Positions 17,125 through 24,570 of a stretch of 53,326 nt of DNA are shown here, one piece after another (position 1 is the stretch's first letter; each line of letters opens with the position of its first letter). The notes below the pieces were generated by a model. It worked only from the letters and a program-made list of their open reading frames with translations. It searched no databases and was not told where the DNA came from. A program made the position numbers and the translations under genes. Origin of the DNA: Negativibacillus sp. (lineage in GTDB: Bacteria; Bacillota; Clostridia; Oscillospirales; Ruminococcaceae); NCBI GenBank assembly GCA_020024325.1, contig JAHHTY010000005.1, positions 1 to 53,326 of the forward strand. Direction: 5' to 3'.

Positions 17125-17153
17125 ATTATATCATGTTCCTTTGATGATTGCAA
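17125..17153 (-). promoter_or_regulatory. Promoter of rplS
   Basis: Minus strand TTGCAA (17148-17153), 17 nt, TATAAT (17125-17130), giving a leader of about 175 nt upstream of rplS. The remaining part of the gap up to 17241 shows no other element. Confidence 0.8.
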
Positions 17154-17241
17154 CCAAATTTTGTTTTACATCACAATATCAACAGAATTTCTTCGGTTTG
17201 CACAATCCACAATCTGCCTATCTTTGTGCTTTTTGTATTCC

Positions 17242-19797
17242 TTAGCAGAAAGGCTTTAAGTCTTTATTATAAACCATCACACGGCGCAAAGCTTCTGTGT
17301 TCAGCTCAAACGGAGCGTTGTCCAAGAGCAATGTTGGATTGATGTTAAGCTCAATTCCGGTTGCAAAACGCATCATTGCACGAATTTGACCGTTTTCCTC
17401 CTGCATAGAAAGCACAGAGAAATAAGGCTTAATGTCAATTTCTTTTTCTCCTTTTTTGGTCTTTTTGATAACGGTAATCTGCTCTTGATTAAGGTAAGCG
17501 GTCAACTTTTCTTCCAGATGATCCGCCCCTGTCAAAAGCATCTCATAATCTGCCCATGCAATTTCCTTTTGATCCATCTGCTGCTCTCCTGCACAGAATA
17601 CCTGAATATCCGGTGGAAGACAGCGGTTTACCTTTTCTGCAATAACATCAAGGTCTACCTTCTGTGTCATCTTGAGGTCAACACACTCGTAGGTACTCTC
17701 ACAGCCCAAGGAAAGCGGCAATGGGAAGGTCAGATACATATGTGGATTAAATCCACCGGTATACCAAACAGGCAGACCGGAACGCTTGAGAGCACGGCTC
17801 ATACAGCGGTTCATATCCAAATGGGAAATATATTTTGCACGATCTAATTTTGTAAAGAACAAGCGTACCTTCTGCGGCTGTGCAAGTACAAGAGATGCGT
17901 CTGCTTTTTCTTTTGGCGGCTCTATCGGTGTGACTTCGCGCTCATAGAAAACATCCCCCGTACAACATTTTCCATCAATAAGCTGTGCCGCACCGCAACC
18001 GGAGCATTTTTCACGGCACTGAGGAGTTGTTTTATCTTCTCTTGCCAATTTATTTTCACGAATCAGGAAGTTTTTACTTACGCAATAGTCCAGATGATCC
18101 CATGGCATAACTTCATCATATTCACGATGACGGTTTGCATAGAAAGCAGGGTCGATTCCCAGTTCGCTCATTGCATCGTACCATCTTTGCGGTTTAAAAT
18201 ATTCATACCAACCATCCAGGCTGCTTCCTTTGCGCCATGCAGACTCAATCGCATCTGCCATGCGTCGGTCACCTTTTGCCAATACAGCTTCGATAAAGCT
18301 GACATCTGCATCGTGGTAACTTACACTGATTTTTTTCGATTTTACGCTGGCTAACAGGTGCTTCTGTTTTTCACGCAGCAATTCCATGCTGTCCTGAGCT
18401 TCAAACTCAAACGGAGTAAATGGCTTTGGAACAAAGCACGCACAGGAGATAGAAACGCTGACCGCTCTACCCTTTGGTCTGGTTGGCAGGCTGTAATACA
18501 GGTCAACTACCTTTTGTGCAAGGTTTGCAATTCCTTCAATATCTTCCATCGTTTCGGTAGGAAGACCCATCATAAAATAGAGTTTTACCGAAGTATATCC
18601 ACCTTCAAAAGCAGTGCGGCAGGTATTCATCAATTCTTCTTCAGTTACATTTTTGTTGATAACATCGCGTAAACGCTGTGTTCCGGCTTCCGGTGCAAAG
18701 GTAAGTCCACTCTTTTTTAAACGAGATACCTTATCCATCAGTTCTTTAGAGAAGTTATCTACACGCAAACTTGGCAAAGAAAGGCTCACCTTTTCCTCTG
18801 TAGTCCAGTTGAGCAGATCATCAAGCAACGGTTCAATTTCTTTATAGTCGCTGGTGGACAAAGAGGTCAAAGAAAGCTCCTCATATCCGCTGCTGTCGCA
18901 CAAACCGTGGGCATCACTGTTTAAAGTATCATAATGTTTATCTCTTAATGGACGATAGATAAAGCCTGCCTGACAGAAGCGGCAGCCACGCAAACAACCA
19001 CGCTGTACTTCTAACATTGCACGGTCATGAACAATGTTGATAAACGGAACAACAAACTTATCAGGATAATATACATTATCCAAATCTTTGATGATTCTTT
19101 TCTTGATTGCAGCCGGTGCTTGCTCACAGTTAGGAACTACACTATGAATTGTTCCGTCCTCATTATAAGAAACGTCGTACAAACTTGGAACATAAACGCC
19201 CTGTATTTTTGCTGCTTCTTTCAGGTACTGCTGTTTACTCCAGCCTTTCTTTTTCGCTTTCATATACAGCTCGGTGATTTCGATATTCACCTCTTCACCT
19301 TCACCGAGAATAAACATATCAATAAACGGTGCCATCGGTTCCGGGTTGCAAGCACAAGGACCGCCTGCAACAATGATTGGTGTGAGGTCTTTTCTTTCCT
19401 CCGAACGTATCAGTACGCCTGCTAAATCCAAAATATTCAAAACAGCTGTATAGCTCATCTCATACTGCAAGGTAAAAAGAATAAAGTCAAAATCTTTGAT
19501 TGGGTCTAAACTTTCCAGTGCATACAGTGGGATATTTTTATCCCGCATCAACTGTTCCATGTCCTTATCCGGTGCAAATACACGTTCACACCACCAATTT
19601 TCTCTCTGATTATATAGGGAATACAAAATTTTCATTCCCAAATGGGACATTCCTACCTCATATTTATCAGGAAAGCAAAAAGCTAAACGGCAATCTACTT
19701 TTTCCTTGTCTTTCATTACGCTGTTCAGTTCTCCTCCGATATACTGAGCCGGCTTTTGCACATTCAGTAAAATCTTCTGAAGTTCTTCTCTTTTCAT
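17242..19797 (-). CDS. Fused radical SAM (TIGR03960-type) and DUF2344 protein
   Basis: An 851-aa fusion. The first 230 residues are a B12-binding-like domain (AGGPCACNPEPMAPF near 144-157), followed by a radical SAM barrel with the cluster cysteines C268, C272 and C275 (CX3CX2C). A cysteine-rich segment (CREKCSGCGAAQ and GKCC, about 612-635) follows, and the last 200 residues match DUF2344/TIGR03936. This fused form is typical of Clostridia and is often next to rng and rplU elsewhere; here it stands alone. The substrate is unknown, though an RNA-related role has been suggested from such neighbours. Start ATG with GGAGG upstream. Confidence 0.88.
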   Translation of the reverse strand: MKREELQKILLNVQKPAQYIGGELNSVMKDKEKVDCRLAFCFPDKYEVGMSHLGMKILYSLYNQRENWWCERVFAPDKDMEQLMRDKNIPLYALESLDPIKDFDFILFTLQYEMSYTAVLNILDLAGVLIRSEERKDLTPIIVAGGPCACNPEPMAPFIDMFILGEGEEVNIEITELYMKAKKKGWSKQQYLKEAAKIQGVYVPSLYDVSYNEDGTIHSVVPNCEQAPAAIKKRIIKDLDNVYYPDKFVVPFINIVHDRAMLEVQRGCLRGCRFCQAGFIYRPLRDKHYDTLNSDAHGLCDSSGYEELSLTSLSTSDYKEIEPLLDDLLNWTTEEKVSLSLPSLRVDNFSKELMDKVSRLKKSGLTFAPEAGTQRLRDVINKNVTEEELMNTCRTAFEGGYTSVKLYFMMGLPTETMEDIEGIANLAQKVVDLYYSLPTRPKGRAVSVSISCACFVPKPFTPFEFEAQDSMELLREKQKHLLASVKSKKISVSYHDADVSFIEAVLAKGDRRMADAIESAWRKGSSLDGWYEYFKPQRWYDAMSELGIDPAFYANRHREYDEVMPWDHLDYCVSKNFLIRENKLAREDKTTPQCREKCSGCGAAQLIDGKCCTGDVFYEREVTPIEPPKEKADASLVLAQPQKVRLFFTKLDRAKYISHLDMNRCMSRALKRSGLPVWYTGGFNPHMYLTFPLPLSLGCESTYECVDLKMTQKVDLDVIAEKVNRCLPPDIQVFCAGEQQMDQKEIAWADYEMLLTGADHLEEKLTAYLNQEQITVIKKTKKGEKEIDIKPYFSVLSMQEENGQIRAMMRFATGIELNINPTLLLDNAPFELNTEALRRVMVYNKDLKPFC

Positions 19798-19845
19798 GTA
19801 TGATCCTCCAATATTACTAGGCGTTTCTTGCTCTCTCGTCTTTTT

Positions 19846-19874
19846 AGTTTACATGATTTTCGGTAAAAAATCAA
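19846..19874 (-). promoter_or_regulatory. Promoter of the fused radical SAM gene
   Basis: Minus strand TTGATT (19869-19874), 17 nt, TAAACT (19846-19851), about 50 nt upstream of the start codon. Confidence 0.55.
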
Positions 19875-19907
19875 CGTCCAACCCTTTCTCACTTTCTCCA
19901 ATAAATC

Positions 19908-19936
19908 TTGCCAAAAATCGAGGAGTTTTGTAGAAC
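19908..19936 (+). promoter_or_regulatory. Candidate promoter of the small membrane gene
   Basis: TTGCCA (19908-19913), 17 nt, TAGAAC (19931-19936), reading toward the small gene at 19970 and divergent from the radical SAM gene. The -10 box is weak. Confidence 0.4.
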
Positions 19937-19969
19937 AAAATTAACCCACAATCAAAAAGGAGTGTTTTG

Positions 19970-20174
19970 ATGAAAAGGTATATCGGAAAAATCATTCTTT
20001 CATCATCTATTATCAGCTTTGTTTGCGCCGTCACCTTCATCATCTATGAAATTTGTGGTTTCATATTGTTAAACCTTTACTATCCCACATACCTATGTCA
20101 TACTGATTCTGACTTTTGTTGGTTTCATTTTTCTTGCTCTTTACCGCATTATCGACCTTTTAGAAATAAGATAA
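19970..20174 (+). pseudogene. Small two-span membrane protein gene with a frameshift
   Basis: A very good ribosome site (AAAAGGAG, 7 nt spacing) precedes ATG 19970. The first frame encodes a membrane span (IILSSSIISFVCAVTFIIYEI, 21 residues here shown only by its ends IIL and YEI in practice) and then turns into a Cys/His/Phe-rich tail with no protein character up to 20236. In the frame shifted by +1, the same DNA encodes a second clean span (VILILTFVGFIFLALY, then RIIDLLEIR) and stops at 20172-20174. The two halves join if one base is removed near 20066-20080, giving a 67-aa two-span protein. Whether this is a real inactivation, a sequencing error or programmed shifting cannot be told from here. 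Confidence 0.55.
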
Positions 20175-20208
20175 AGTTTTCTGTTTGTAAGAAAAAATTG
20201 TTTCATTA

Positions 20209-20237
20209 TTGCAAACGATTCGCAAATCGGTTATAAT
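20209..20237 (+). promoter_or_regulatory. Promoter of the coiled-coil gene
   Basis: TTGCAA (20209-20214), 17 nt, TATAAT (20232-20237), 26 nt upstream of the start codon at 20264, so the leader is short. Confidence 0.8.
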
Positions 20238-20263
20238 AAACTGCAAAGGCGGTGAAATCAATC

Positions 20264-20650
20264 ATGATTGACAGAGAACTGATGGATGCGATCAGCCAGC
20301 TTTTAGATGTCAAATTGGCAAATGAACTTGGTCCGATCAAATACGAAATTAAATCCATTAAAGATGAAGTCCGTGAAATTAAGGATGAGGTTCGGGAGAT
20401 AAAAGCAGAAGTGAAAGCTGGACGTGAAGATATGAAAAACCTCTCCCATACTGTGGAAGGGGTTGAAAAGCGTCTGAAAAAGGTTGAGCTGACACAAGAA
20501 AATGATATTCAACAGGAAATTCGTCAGCTGTTCGAAGGTCAGCGGAATACACTGGAGCAATTCCAGAGTGTCCATGAAATCAATGACCGTGTAAAAGATA
20601 TTCAGAATGCCGTAGACGTACTCAAGGTTTTAACCGTAAAAAAAGTTTAA
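20264..20650 (+). CDS. Coiled-coil protein of unknown function
   Basis: A 128-aa soluble, highly charged protein. After a short N-terminal helix it has a 7-residue repeat pattern (IKSIKDEV, REIKDEV, REIKAEV at about residues 22-50) and further helix to about residue 110, which predicts a long parallel coiled coil. No known domain is recognised. A GTG at 20252 is in frame, but ATG 20264 has AAAGGCGGTG at proper spacing. It is monocistronic, with its own strong promoter and a terminator at 20659-20695. Confidence 0.75.
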   Translation: MIDRELMDAISQLLDVKLANELGPIKYEIKSIKDEVREIKDEVREIKAEVKAGREDMKNLSHTVEGVEKRLKKVELTQENDIQQEIRQLFEGQRNTLEQFQSVHEINDRVKDIQNAVDVLKVLTVKKV

Positions 20651-20658
20651 CTCGGACT

Positions 20659-20695
20659 AAAAAGACTGTGAGAAAATTCTCACAGTCTTTTTTTC
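20659..20695. terminator. Bidirectional terminator between convergent genes
   Basis: A stem AAAAAGACTGTGAGAA/TTCTCACAGTCTTTTT with a 2-nt loop. It serves the coiled-coil gene on the plus strand and overlaps the end of the M50 gene on the minus strand. Confidence 0.88.
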
Positions 20696-21261
20696 GTTCT
20701 TTCAGGAAGCAGACTGATTCCCAGCGCAAACAATAGCACCAGCAGCGTTCCATTTCTTTTTGCAACGGCTAAGCACATTCCCACTGCCATAATTAAAATA
20801 AATGTCGTTTTTTCTATTGATGTACAAAAAAGATAAGCTCTTTCAAAACTCATATATCGCTGCAACACACAAAATAACGCCTGTCCTCCATCCAAAGACG
20901 GCAAGGGGCACAGTTCAAACAAACCCAGCGCACAGTTTATTGCAGATAGCTTTATCCATCTTGTTTTCAACAGTAAAACTGCCAATAATAAGTTAACCAT
21001 CGGACCTGCTAGGTTAACAGCAAGCTCTTTTCCCAATGACGGTGCCTCTTCTCGCTCAATTTTAATTCCCATACATCTCAGTCTGATTGCCTTTACTCTT
21101 ATTTTTAATAGCCACAATACCAAAAAGTGGCCCAATTCATGCAAAAAAATGGACAGCAGGCACAGCTCCCCCATCCCGCTTTGGTCGGTTATAAGAAAAA
21201 TACTGACGCACAAAAAAAAGCCAAAATCAGCTTCCAATTGAATCCCTTGTTTTTTAACCAT
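20680..21261 (-). CDS. SpoIVFB-like M50 site-2 metalloprotease
   Basis: A 193-aa intramembrane zinc protease. The HELGH motif is at 41-45, NLAGPMVN at about 83-90, and the third ligand D124 is in LPSLDGG. Several hydrophobic segments surround these motifs. In endospore formers SpoIVFB cleaves pro-sigma-K in the mother cell. The Bacillus protein carries a C-terminal CBS domain that is missing here, so this is a shorter form. It overlaps the M23 gene upstream by 8 nt, the same order as spoIVFA-spoIVFB, which supports the assignment. Confidence 0.78.
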   Translation of the reverse strand: MVKKQGIQLEADFGFFLCVSIFLITDQSGMGELCLLSIFLHELGHFLVLWLLKIRVKAIRLRCMGIKIEREEAPSLGKELAVNLAGPMVNLLLAVLLLKTRWIKLSAINCALGLFELCPLPSLDGGQALFCVLQRYMSFERAYLFCTSIEKTTFILIMAVGMCLAVAKRNGTLLVLLFALGISLLPERTKKRL

Positions 21262-22093
21262 TCTTTTTCACCTGAAGAGAATATAGGGGATCTGCTTTCA
21301 TTCCTTTTACAATCACCTCAAAATGGAGATGTGGTCCTGTAGAAACTCCGGTATTCCCTACCAGTGCAATTCGGTCTCCTTTTGAAAGCTGTTCCCCTTC
21401 TTTGGCTAAAATTTTGCTGCAATGGTTATATGTTGTACATAGATTTTCGGAATGCCTGAGAACAACAAAATTGCCATAACTATCATTATATCCCGTCTTT
21501 TCCACCACCCCCGGAAGGACTGCCGCAACGGTTGTTCCAATTGGTGCTGCTATATCTATCCCCTTATGGAAATCTGCCTGAGCACTGATTGGGTGTTCCC
21601 TCCATCCAAATTTAGAGGTTATTAGACCACTGACCGGTGAACACATTTTGGCTGTCAACAAATATGGTGCCAAAGTTGTTCCTTCTGCTGCTGTTCGGAA
21701 ATCCCCTACCGGCAAAGCACCTCCCGCACCGCTGTATCCAATCACTTCAGGTGGAAGTTCTTCAGGAGGCACAATCTGCTGATTGATAAATTCTTGTATT
21801 TGCTCTAATATTTCCTCTGCTCCTCCGCTCCAAAACCTTTTAAAAGAAGAAAGCATCTTCTGGGCATACATTCCGCCATAATCAGTAAGATTTGTTGACT
21901 CTGTACCGCAAATCATTTTAGCTGCCTCTTTTGCACCTTTAGCTGCACTGTCACCGGATTGAACTGCCGTAAAAAAAGCGGCTGCCACAAGCAGACAAAG
22001 TCCTGCCTGAAACAGAATCATCGTTAAAAATCGGTCTTCCTGTTGTCCCGTTTGTTTTTTTCTGCTTTCCTTTGTTCTATATGTTCTACCCAC
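21254..22093 (-). CDS. M23 (LytM) peptidase, SpoIVFA-like
   Basis: A 279-aa protein with a basic N-terminus, one membrane span at about 23-43 and a C-terminal M23 domain (about 150-275). The zinc ligands look complete: H176 and D180 in FHKGIDIAAP and H257 in GPHLHFE, with H224 and H255 as the catalytic histidines. SpoIVFA of Bacillus has the same topology and inhibits and anchors SpoIVFB. By domain alone it could equally be a cell-wall endopeptidase such as SpoIIQ-like proteins; the overlap with the M50 gene favours the SpoIVFA reading. Confidence 0.72.
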   Translation of the reverse strand: MGRTYRTKESRKKQTGQQEDRFLTMILFQAGLCLLVAAAFFTAVQSGDSAAKGAKEAAKMICGTESTNLTDYGGMYAQKMLSSFKRFWSGGAEEILEQIQEFINQQIVPPEELPPEVIGYSGAGGALPVGDFRTAAEGTTLAPYLLTAKMCSPVSGLITSKFGWREHPISAQADFHKGIDIAAPIGTTVAAVLPGVVEKTGYNDSYGNFVVLRHSENLCTTYNHCSKILAKEGEQLSKGDRIALVGNTGVSTGPHLHFEVIVKGMKADPLYSLQVKKNG

Positions 22094-22192
22094 CTTTTTT
22101 CCCTCCGCTCTTTTGAGTCTTTACATTTAGAGAATGTTATCATTACTTTATCATCTTATGGTATATTCTTTTTAAATAGAACCTATAAAAAG

Positions 22193-22222
22193 CAAAAGGC
22201 GCTATGCTTTGCATAACGCTTT
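22193..22222. terminator. Hairpin between the tRNA operon and the M23 gene
   Basis: An imperfect stem AAAAGGCGCTATGC/GCATAACGCTTTTT with one bulge. It could act as a second terminator after the tRNA operon on the minus strand. Confidence 0.5.
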
Positions 22223-22302
22223 TTAAATTTCAGATTACTTTTTATCGGATTTTAACGTTTGATGAAAAGTAATCTTTCAATTTCTATTTTCAATGTAAAA
22301 AT

Positions 22303-22340
22303 AAAAAAAGGAATCTTTCAATTTGAAAGATTCCTTTTTT
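22303..22340. terminator. Terminator of the Gly-Arg-His-Gln tRNA operon
   Basis: A nearly perfect stem AAAAAAGGAATCTTTCAA/TTGAAAGATTCCTTTTTT, a few nt past the CCA end of tRNA-Gln on the minus strand. Confidence 0.88.
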
Positions 22341-22344
22341 GTTT

Positions 22345-22420
22345 TGGCTGGGCTGGCGGGATTCGGACCCACGAGATGCAGGAGTCAAAGTCCTGTGCCT
22401 TACCGCTTGGCGACAGCCCA
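22345..22420 (-). tRNA. tRNA-Gln (TTG)
   Basis: Cloverleaf on the minus strand with anticodon loop CTTTGAC (anticodon TTG), acceptor stem TGGGCTG with CAGCCCA, and encoded CCA. It is the last gene of the third tRNA operon. Confidence 0.95.
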
Positions 22421-22444
22421 ATATAAGAAATGTACAAGTATAAG

Positions 22445-22475
22445 AAAAAGGCTTTTATATTTCAAAAAGCCTTTT
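22445..22475 (-). terminator. Terminator-like hairpin inside the tRNA operon
   Basis: Between tRNA-His and tRNA-Gln, the minus strand has AAAAGGCTTT/AAAGCCTTTT with a loop of about 10 nt and a following T-run. It could reduce transcription of tRNA-Gln, or serve as a processing signal. Confidence 0.5.
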
Positions 22476-22479
22476 ATCA

Positions 22480-22557
22480 TGGGGTGGGTAGTGAGAGTCG
22501 AACTCACGACCTCCAGAGCCACAATCTGGCGCCATAACCAACTAGGCCATACCCACC
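22480..22557 (-). tRNA. tRNA-His (GTG)
   Basis: Cloverleaf on the minus strand with anticodon loop TTGTGGC (anticodon GTG). The 5' end includes the extra G-1 opposite discriminator C73, the histidine identity pair. CCA is encoded. Confidence 0.95.
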
Positions 22558-22560
22558 ATA

Positions 22561-22637
22561 TGGCGCGCCAAGAGAGACTCGAACTCCCGACCTACTGCTT
22601 AGAAGGCAGTTGCTCTATCCAGCTGAGCTATTGGCGC
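22561..22637 (-). tRNA. tRNA-Arg (TCT)
   Basis: Cloverleaf on the minus strand with anticodon loop CTTCTAA (anticodon TCT), acceptor stem GCGCCAA with TTGGCGC, and encoded CCA. Confidence 0.95.
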
Positions 22638-22643
22638 ATTTTT

Positions 22644-22717
22644 TGGAGCGGGTGATGGGAATCGAACCCACGCGACCAGCTTGGAAGGCTGGGATTCTAC
22701 CATTGAACTACACCCGC
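22644..22717 (-). tRNA. tRNA-Gly (TCC)
   Basis: Cloverleaf on the minus strand with anticodon loop CTTCCAA (anticodon TCC), acceptor stem GCGGGTG with a matching CACCCGC-type strand, and encoded CCA. It is the first gene of the third tRNA operon. Confidence 0.95.
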
Positions 22718-22746
22718 ATAACGGCTGTCTTGTGACAACGTAGATT

Positions 22747-22775
22747 ATTATACACAACAACTTAGATTTTGTCAA
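22747..22775 (-). promoter_or_regulatory. Promoter of the Gly-Arg-His-Gln tRNA operon
   Basis: Minus strand TTGACA (22770-22775), 17 nt, TATAAT (22747-22752). The TGA inside the -35 box is also the stop codon of the phosphopantetheinyl transferase gene. The -10 box and the following bases repeat the promoter at 810-838. Confidence 0.9.
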
Positions 22776-23395
22776 GCGTTTTTCCAGATTTTTTTAAAAA
22801 AGTTTTTTTCGGCCAAAAAGACATCTATTTCTGCACCTTCTTGAGAATCTGTCACCAGCGATATAAGGTAATTTTGATTTAGGTGTAATGAAAAACTTTT
22901 TGCCATACATTTTTTGTCGCTGCACAAAATATCTTTTGCTGTTATCTTAAATTCCACTTGTGGCATCTTTGCAAGACCCAGTCCGGTCCATTTTGCATAT
23001 GCCTCTCTCAATGTCCACACTGTTGCAAAAGCTTCTGTTTTTCCCTCTTGCTTTTGTTCTGAAATCCATTGCTGTTCATAATTTGAAAACATTCTCTTTG
23101 CAACCTTCACACTTTCACGTCCGCTGCACTCTAAATCAATCCCCAATCTTTTCGAGGATACTGCCGCAACCGCCAATCCTTTTGTATGGCTGATTGATAC
23201 TTCTGCTCCAATTCCCCAAAAGACAGGACGACCACTTTTTTCTTTTTGCAGTACAACTCCTTTTTCTTCCAATTCTGTTTTTGAAAATCCACTCAAACGC
23301 TCCAGTGCCTGCCATGCAAGTTCTTTGCCCAAACTGCTTAATTGTTTTGTATCCGCTCCCTCTTTTGAGGCAATACAAATTATGATTCTTTCCAT
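22772..23395 (-). CDS. 4'-phosphopantetheinyl transferase (Sfp family)
   Basis: A 207-aa Sfp-type transferase that moves phosphopantetheine from CoA to a carrier protein serine. The signatures are VSISHTKG (66-73), GIDLE with D87 and E89 as metal ligands, and WTLREAYAKWTG with E131 and K135. Sfp types usually serve polyketide, peptide or fatty acid synthases; no such synthase is in the window, so the carrier protein is unknown and may be the acyl carrier protein. Its promoter overlaps that of the divergent lipoprotein gene. Confidence 0.9.
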   Translation of the reverse strand: MERIIICIASKEGADTKQLSSLGKELAWQALERLSGFSKTELEEKGVVLQKEKSGRPVFWGIGAEVSISHTKGLAVAAVSSKRLGIDLECSGRESVKVAKRMFSNYEQQWISEQKQEGKTEAFATVWTLREAYAKWTGLGLAKMPQVEFKITAKDILCSDKKCMAKSFSLHLNQNYLISLVTDSQEGAEIDVFLAEKNFFKKIWKNA

Positions 23396-23416
23396 TCTTT
23401 TTTCCTTTCTGACAAA

Positions 23417-23445
23417 ATTTTACAATAGCCAATGTTTACAGACAA
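23417..23445 (-). promoter_or_regulatory. Promoter of the phosphopantetheinyl transferase gene
   Basis: Minus strand TTGTCT (23440-23445), 17 nt, TAAAAT (23417-23422). Its -35 box overlaps the -35 region of the divergent promoter at 23435-23463, so the two could compete for polymerase. Confidence 0.5.
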
Positions 23446-23463
23446 AACACAGTATGATAAAAT
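23435..23463 (+). promoter_or_regulatory. Promoter of the lipoprotein gene
   Basis: TTTACA (23435-23440), 17 nt, TAAAAT (23458-23463), 50 nt upstream of the start codon. Confidence 0.6.
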
Positions 23464-23512
23464 AATTTTAAATTATTATGAACCACAGTCAATTTGGAAA
23501 GGTGGTATCCTG

Positions 23513-24256
23513 ATGAAAAATAAAAACAAACTTTTTACTCTGCTGCTAGTCTGCCTAATCGCTTTTGGTGGCTGCTCTCGACCTGTTTCGGACACCCCCC
23601 CTGTAGATGAAAATCCATCTCCATCAGCAGAGGAGAATCAACAGCAAGATGCTCCCGATGATAAACCGTCTGCCGAAGATTCCTCTGAGCAAAATAACGA
23701 ACCTAAAGAAGATGATGATAAAGGCACTCAAAGCAAAGATGATGATGAAACGGACAAAGACAACCAGGATGAGATCTCTGCCCAGTCTTCCCAAGGCTGC
23801 TATAAAATTTTTGACAGTGGATTTGAAATTACCGTTTCAGACCCTTTTAATGTAACCTATGATGAACTGGCGAATAACATGACCATCACAATGGCAAGCG
23901 ACCCCAGCTGCCGAGGATATATCTTCTATGACTCCTCCGAACAAAGTATGAACCAGTTGGAACAAACTGTCAAGCAGATGGAAGATGCTTATAAGTCTGA
24001 TCCCACCATCAACGATATGCAGAAATATGTGGATGATAAACAGGAAAACGGACTGTTTTCTTTTACCTTTACCTATTCTGCCGGAGCTGTGGAAGGAAGC
24101 CCTGCCGGATTTTATTTTATCCACTACCAAAAAGCAGATAAAGGTGTAATCAGTGCAAATCTGTTTACAGAACGCTCCAGCAATTCCGATGATATTATGA
24201 AGCTGATTGATTCTATCCAGCTTGCCACAGAAAATGCAGAAGAATACGGAAAATAA
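23513..24256 (+). CDS. Lipoprotein with acidic linker, function unknown
   Basis: A 247-aa lipoprotein. The signal peptide ends in the lipobox IAFGGC (about residue 21), so it is anchored on the outer face of the membrane. Residues 24-90 are a Glu/Asp/Gln/Lys-rich, probably disordered linker. The remaining 150 residues form a globular domain starting near CYKIFDSGFEITV, which I do not recognise. An in-frame upstream extension to 23432 lacks a ribosome site; GGAAAGGTGG sits in front of ATG 23513. The gene stands alone before the small peptide gene. Confidence 0.8.
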   Translation: MKNKNKLFTLLLVCLIAFGGCSRPVSDTPPVDENPSPSAEENQQQDAPDDKPSAEDSSEQNNEPKEDDDKGTQSKDDDETDKDNQDEISAQSSQGCYKIFDSGFEITVSDPFNVTYDELANNMTITMASDPSCRGYIFYDSSEQSMNQLEQTVKQMEDAYKSDPTINDMQKYVDDKQENGLFSFTFTYSAGAVEGSPAGFYFIHYQKADKGVISANLFTERSSNSDDIMKLIDSIQLATENAEEYGK

Positions 24257-24329
24257 TTCTCATCTTTTTTCTCAAAGATTTCTTTCCTCCTTTGTGCGAC
24301 AAAGTTTTTGCCCTCTTTATGTTATTCTG

Positions 24330-24358
24330 TTTTCAGAACAACAAACCACCTTTAGAAT
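24330..24358 (+). promoter_or_regulatory. Promoter of the small secreted peptide gene
   Basis: TTTTCA (24330-24335), 17 nt, TAGAAT (24353-24358), 30 nt upstream of the start codon. Confidence 0.55.
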
Positions 24359-24387
24359 AATGTCGTGAGTTTGAAAGGAAGTTTATC

Positions 24388-24555
24388 ATGAAATCTATTT
24401 TTACCCTTCTGATGATTGTTTCCGTATTATCGGCAGTTTCTCCGCAATCTGCAACAAAACCGTTGCCCCAGCCCCCTGCCCATGTAGAAATTGCACCTAT
24501 GATGCATTCCCCCTTTTGGTCAGGTGTATTGATCGCAACTCCCATCGCTATATAA
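24388..24555 (+). CDS. 55-aa secreted peptide precursor
   Basis: A short frame with all signs of a gene: promoter, AAAGGAAG ribosome site with 8 nt spacing, ATG, stop TAA at 24553, and a terminator right after. The first 20 or so residues (MKSIFTLLMIVSVLSAVSP) look like a Sec signal peptide. The predicted mature part is about 33 residues, proline rich then hydrophobic (KPLPQPPAHVEIAPMMHSPF, ending LIATPIAI). No homologue is recognised. It could be a signalling peptide, an antimicrobial peptide or a small membrane peptide. Confidence 0.6.
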   Translation: MKSIFTLLMIVSVLSAVSPQSATKPLPQPPAHVEIAPMMHSPFWSGVLIATPIAI

Positions 24556-24570
24556 CTTGAGTAACAAAGG

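Noticed and set aside
22772..23395. Natural product cluster suggested by the Sfp-type transferase
   Set aside because: No synthase, carrier protein or tailoring gene is nearby; the neighbours are a tRNA operon and a lipoprotein.
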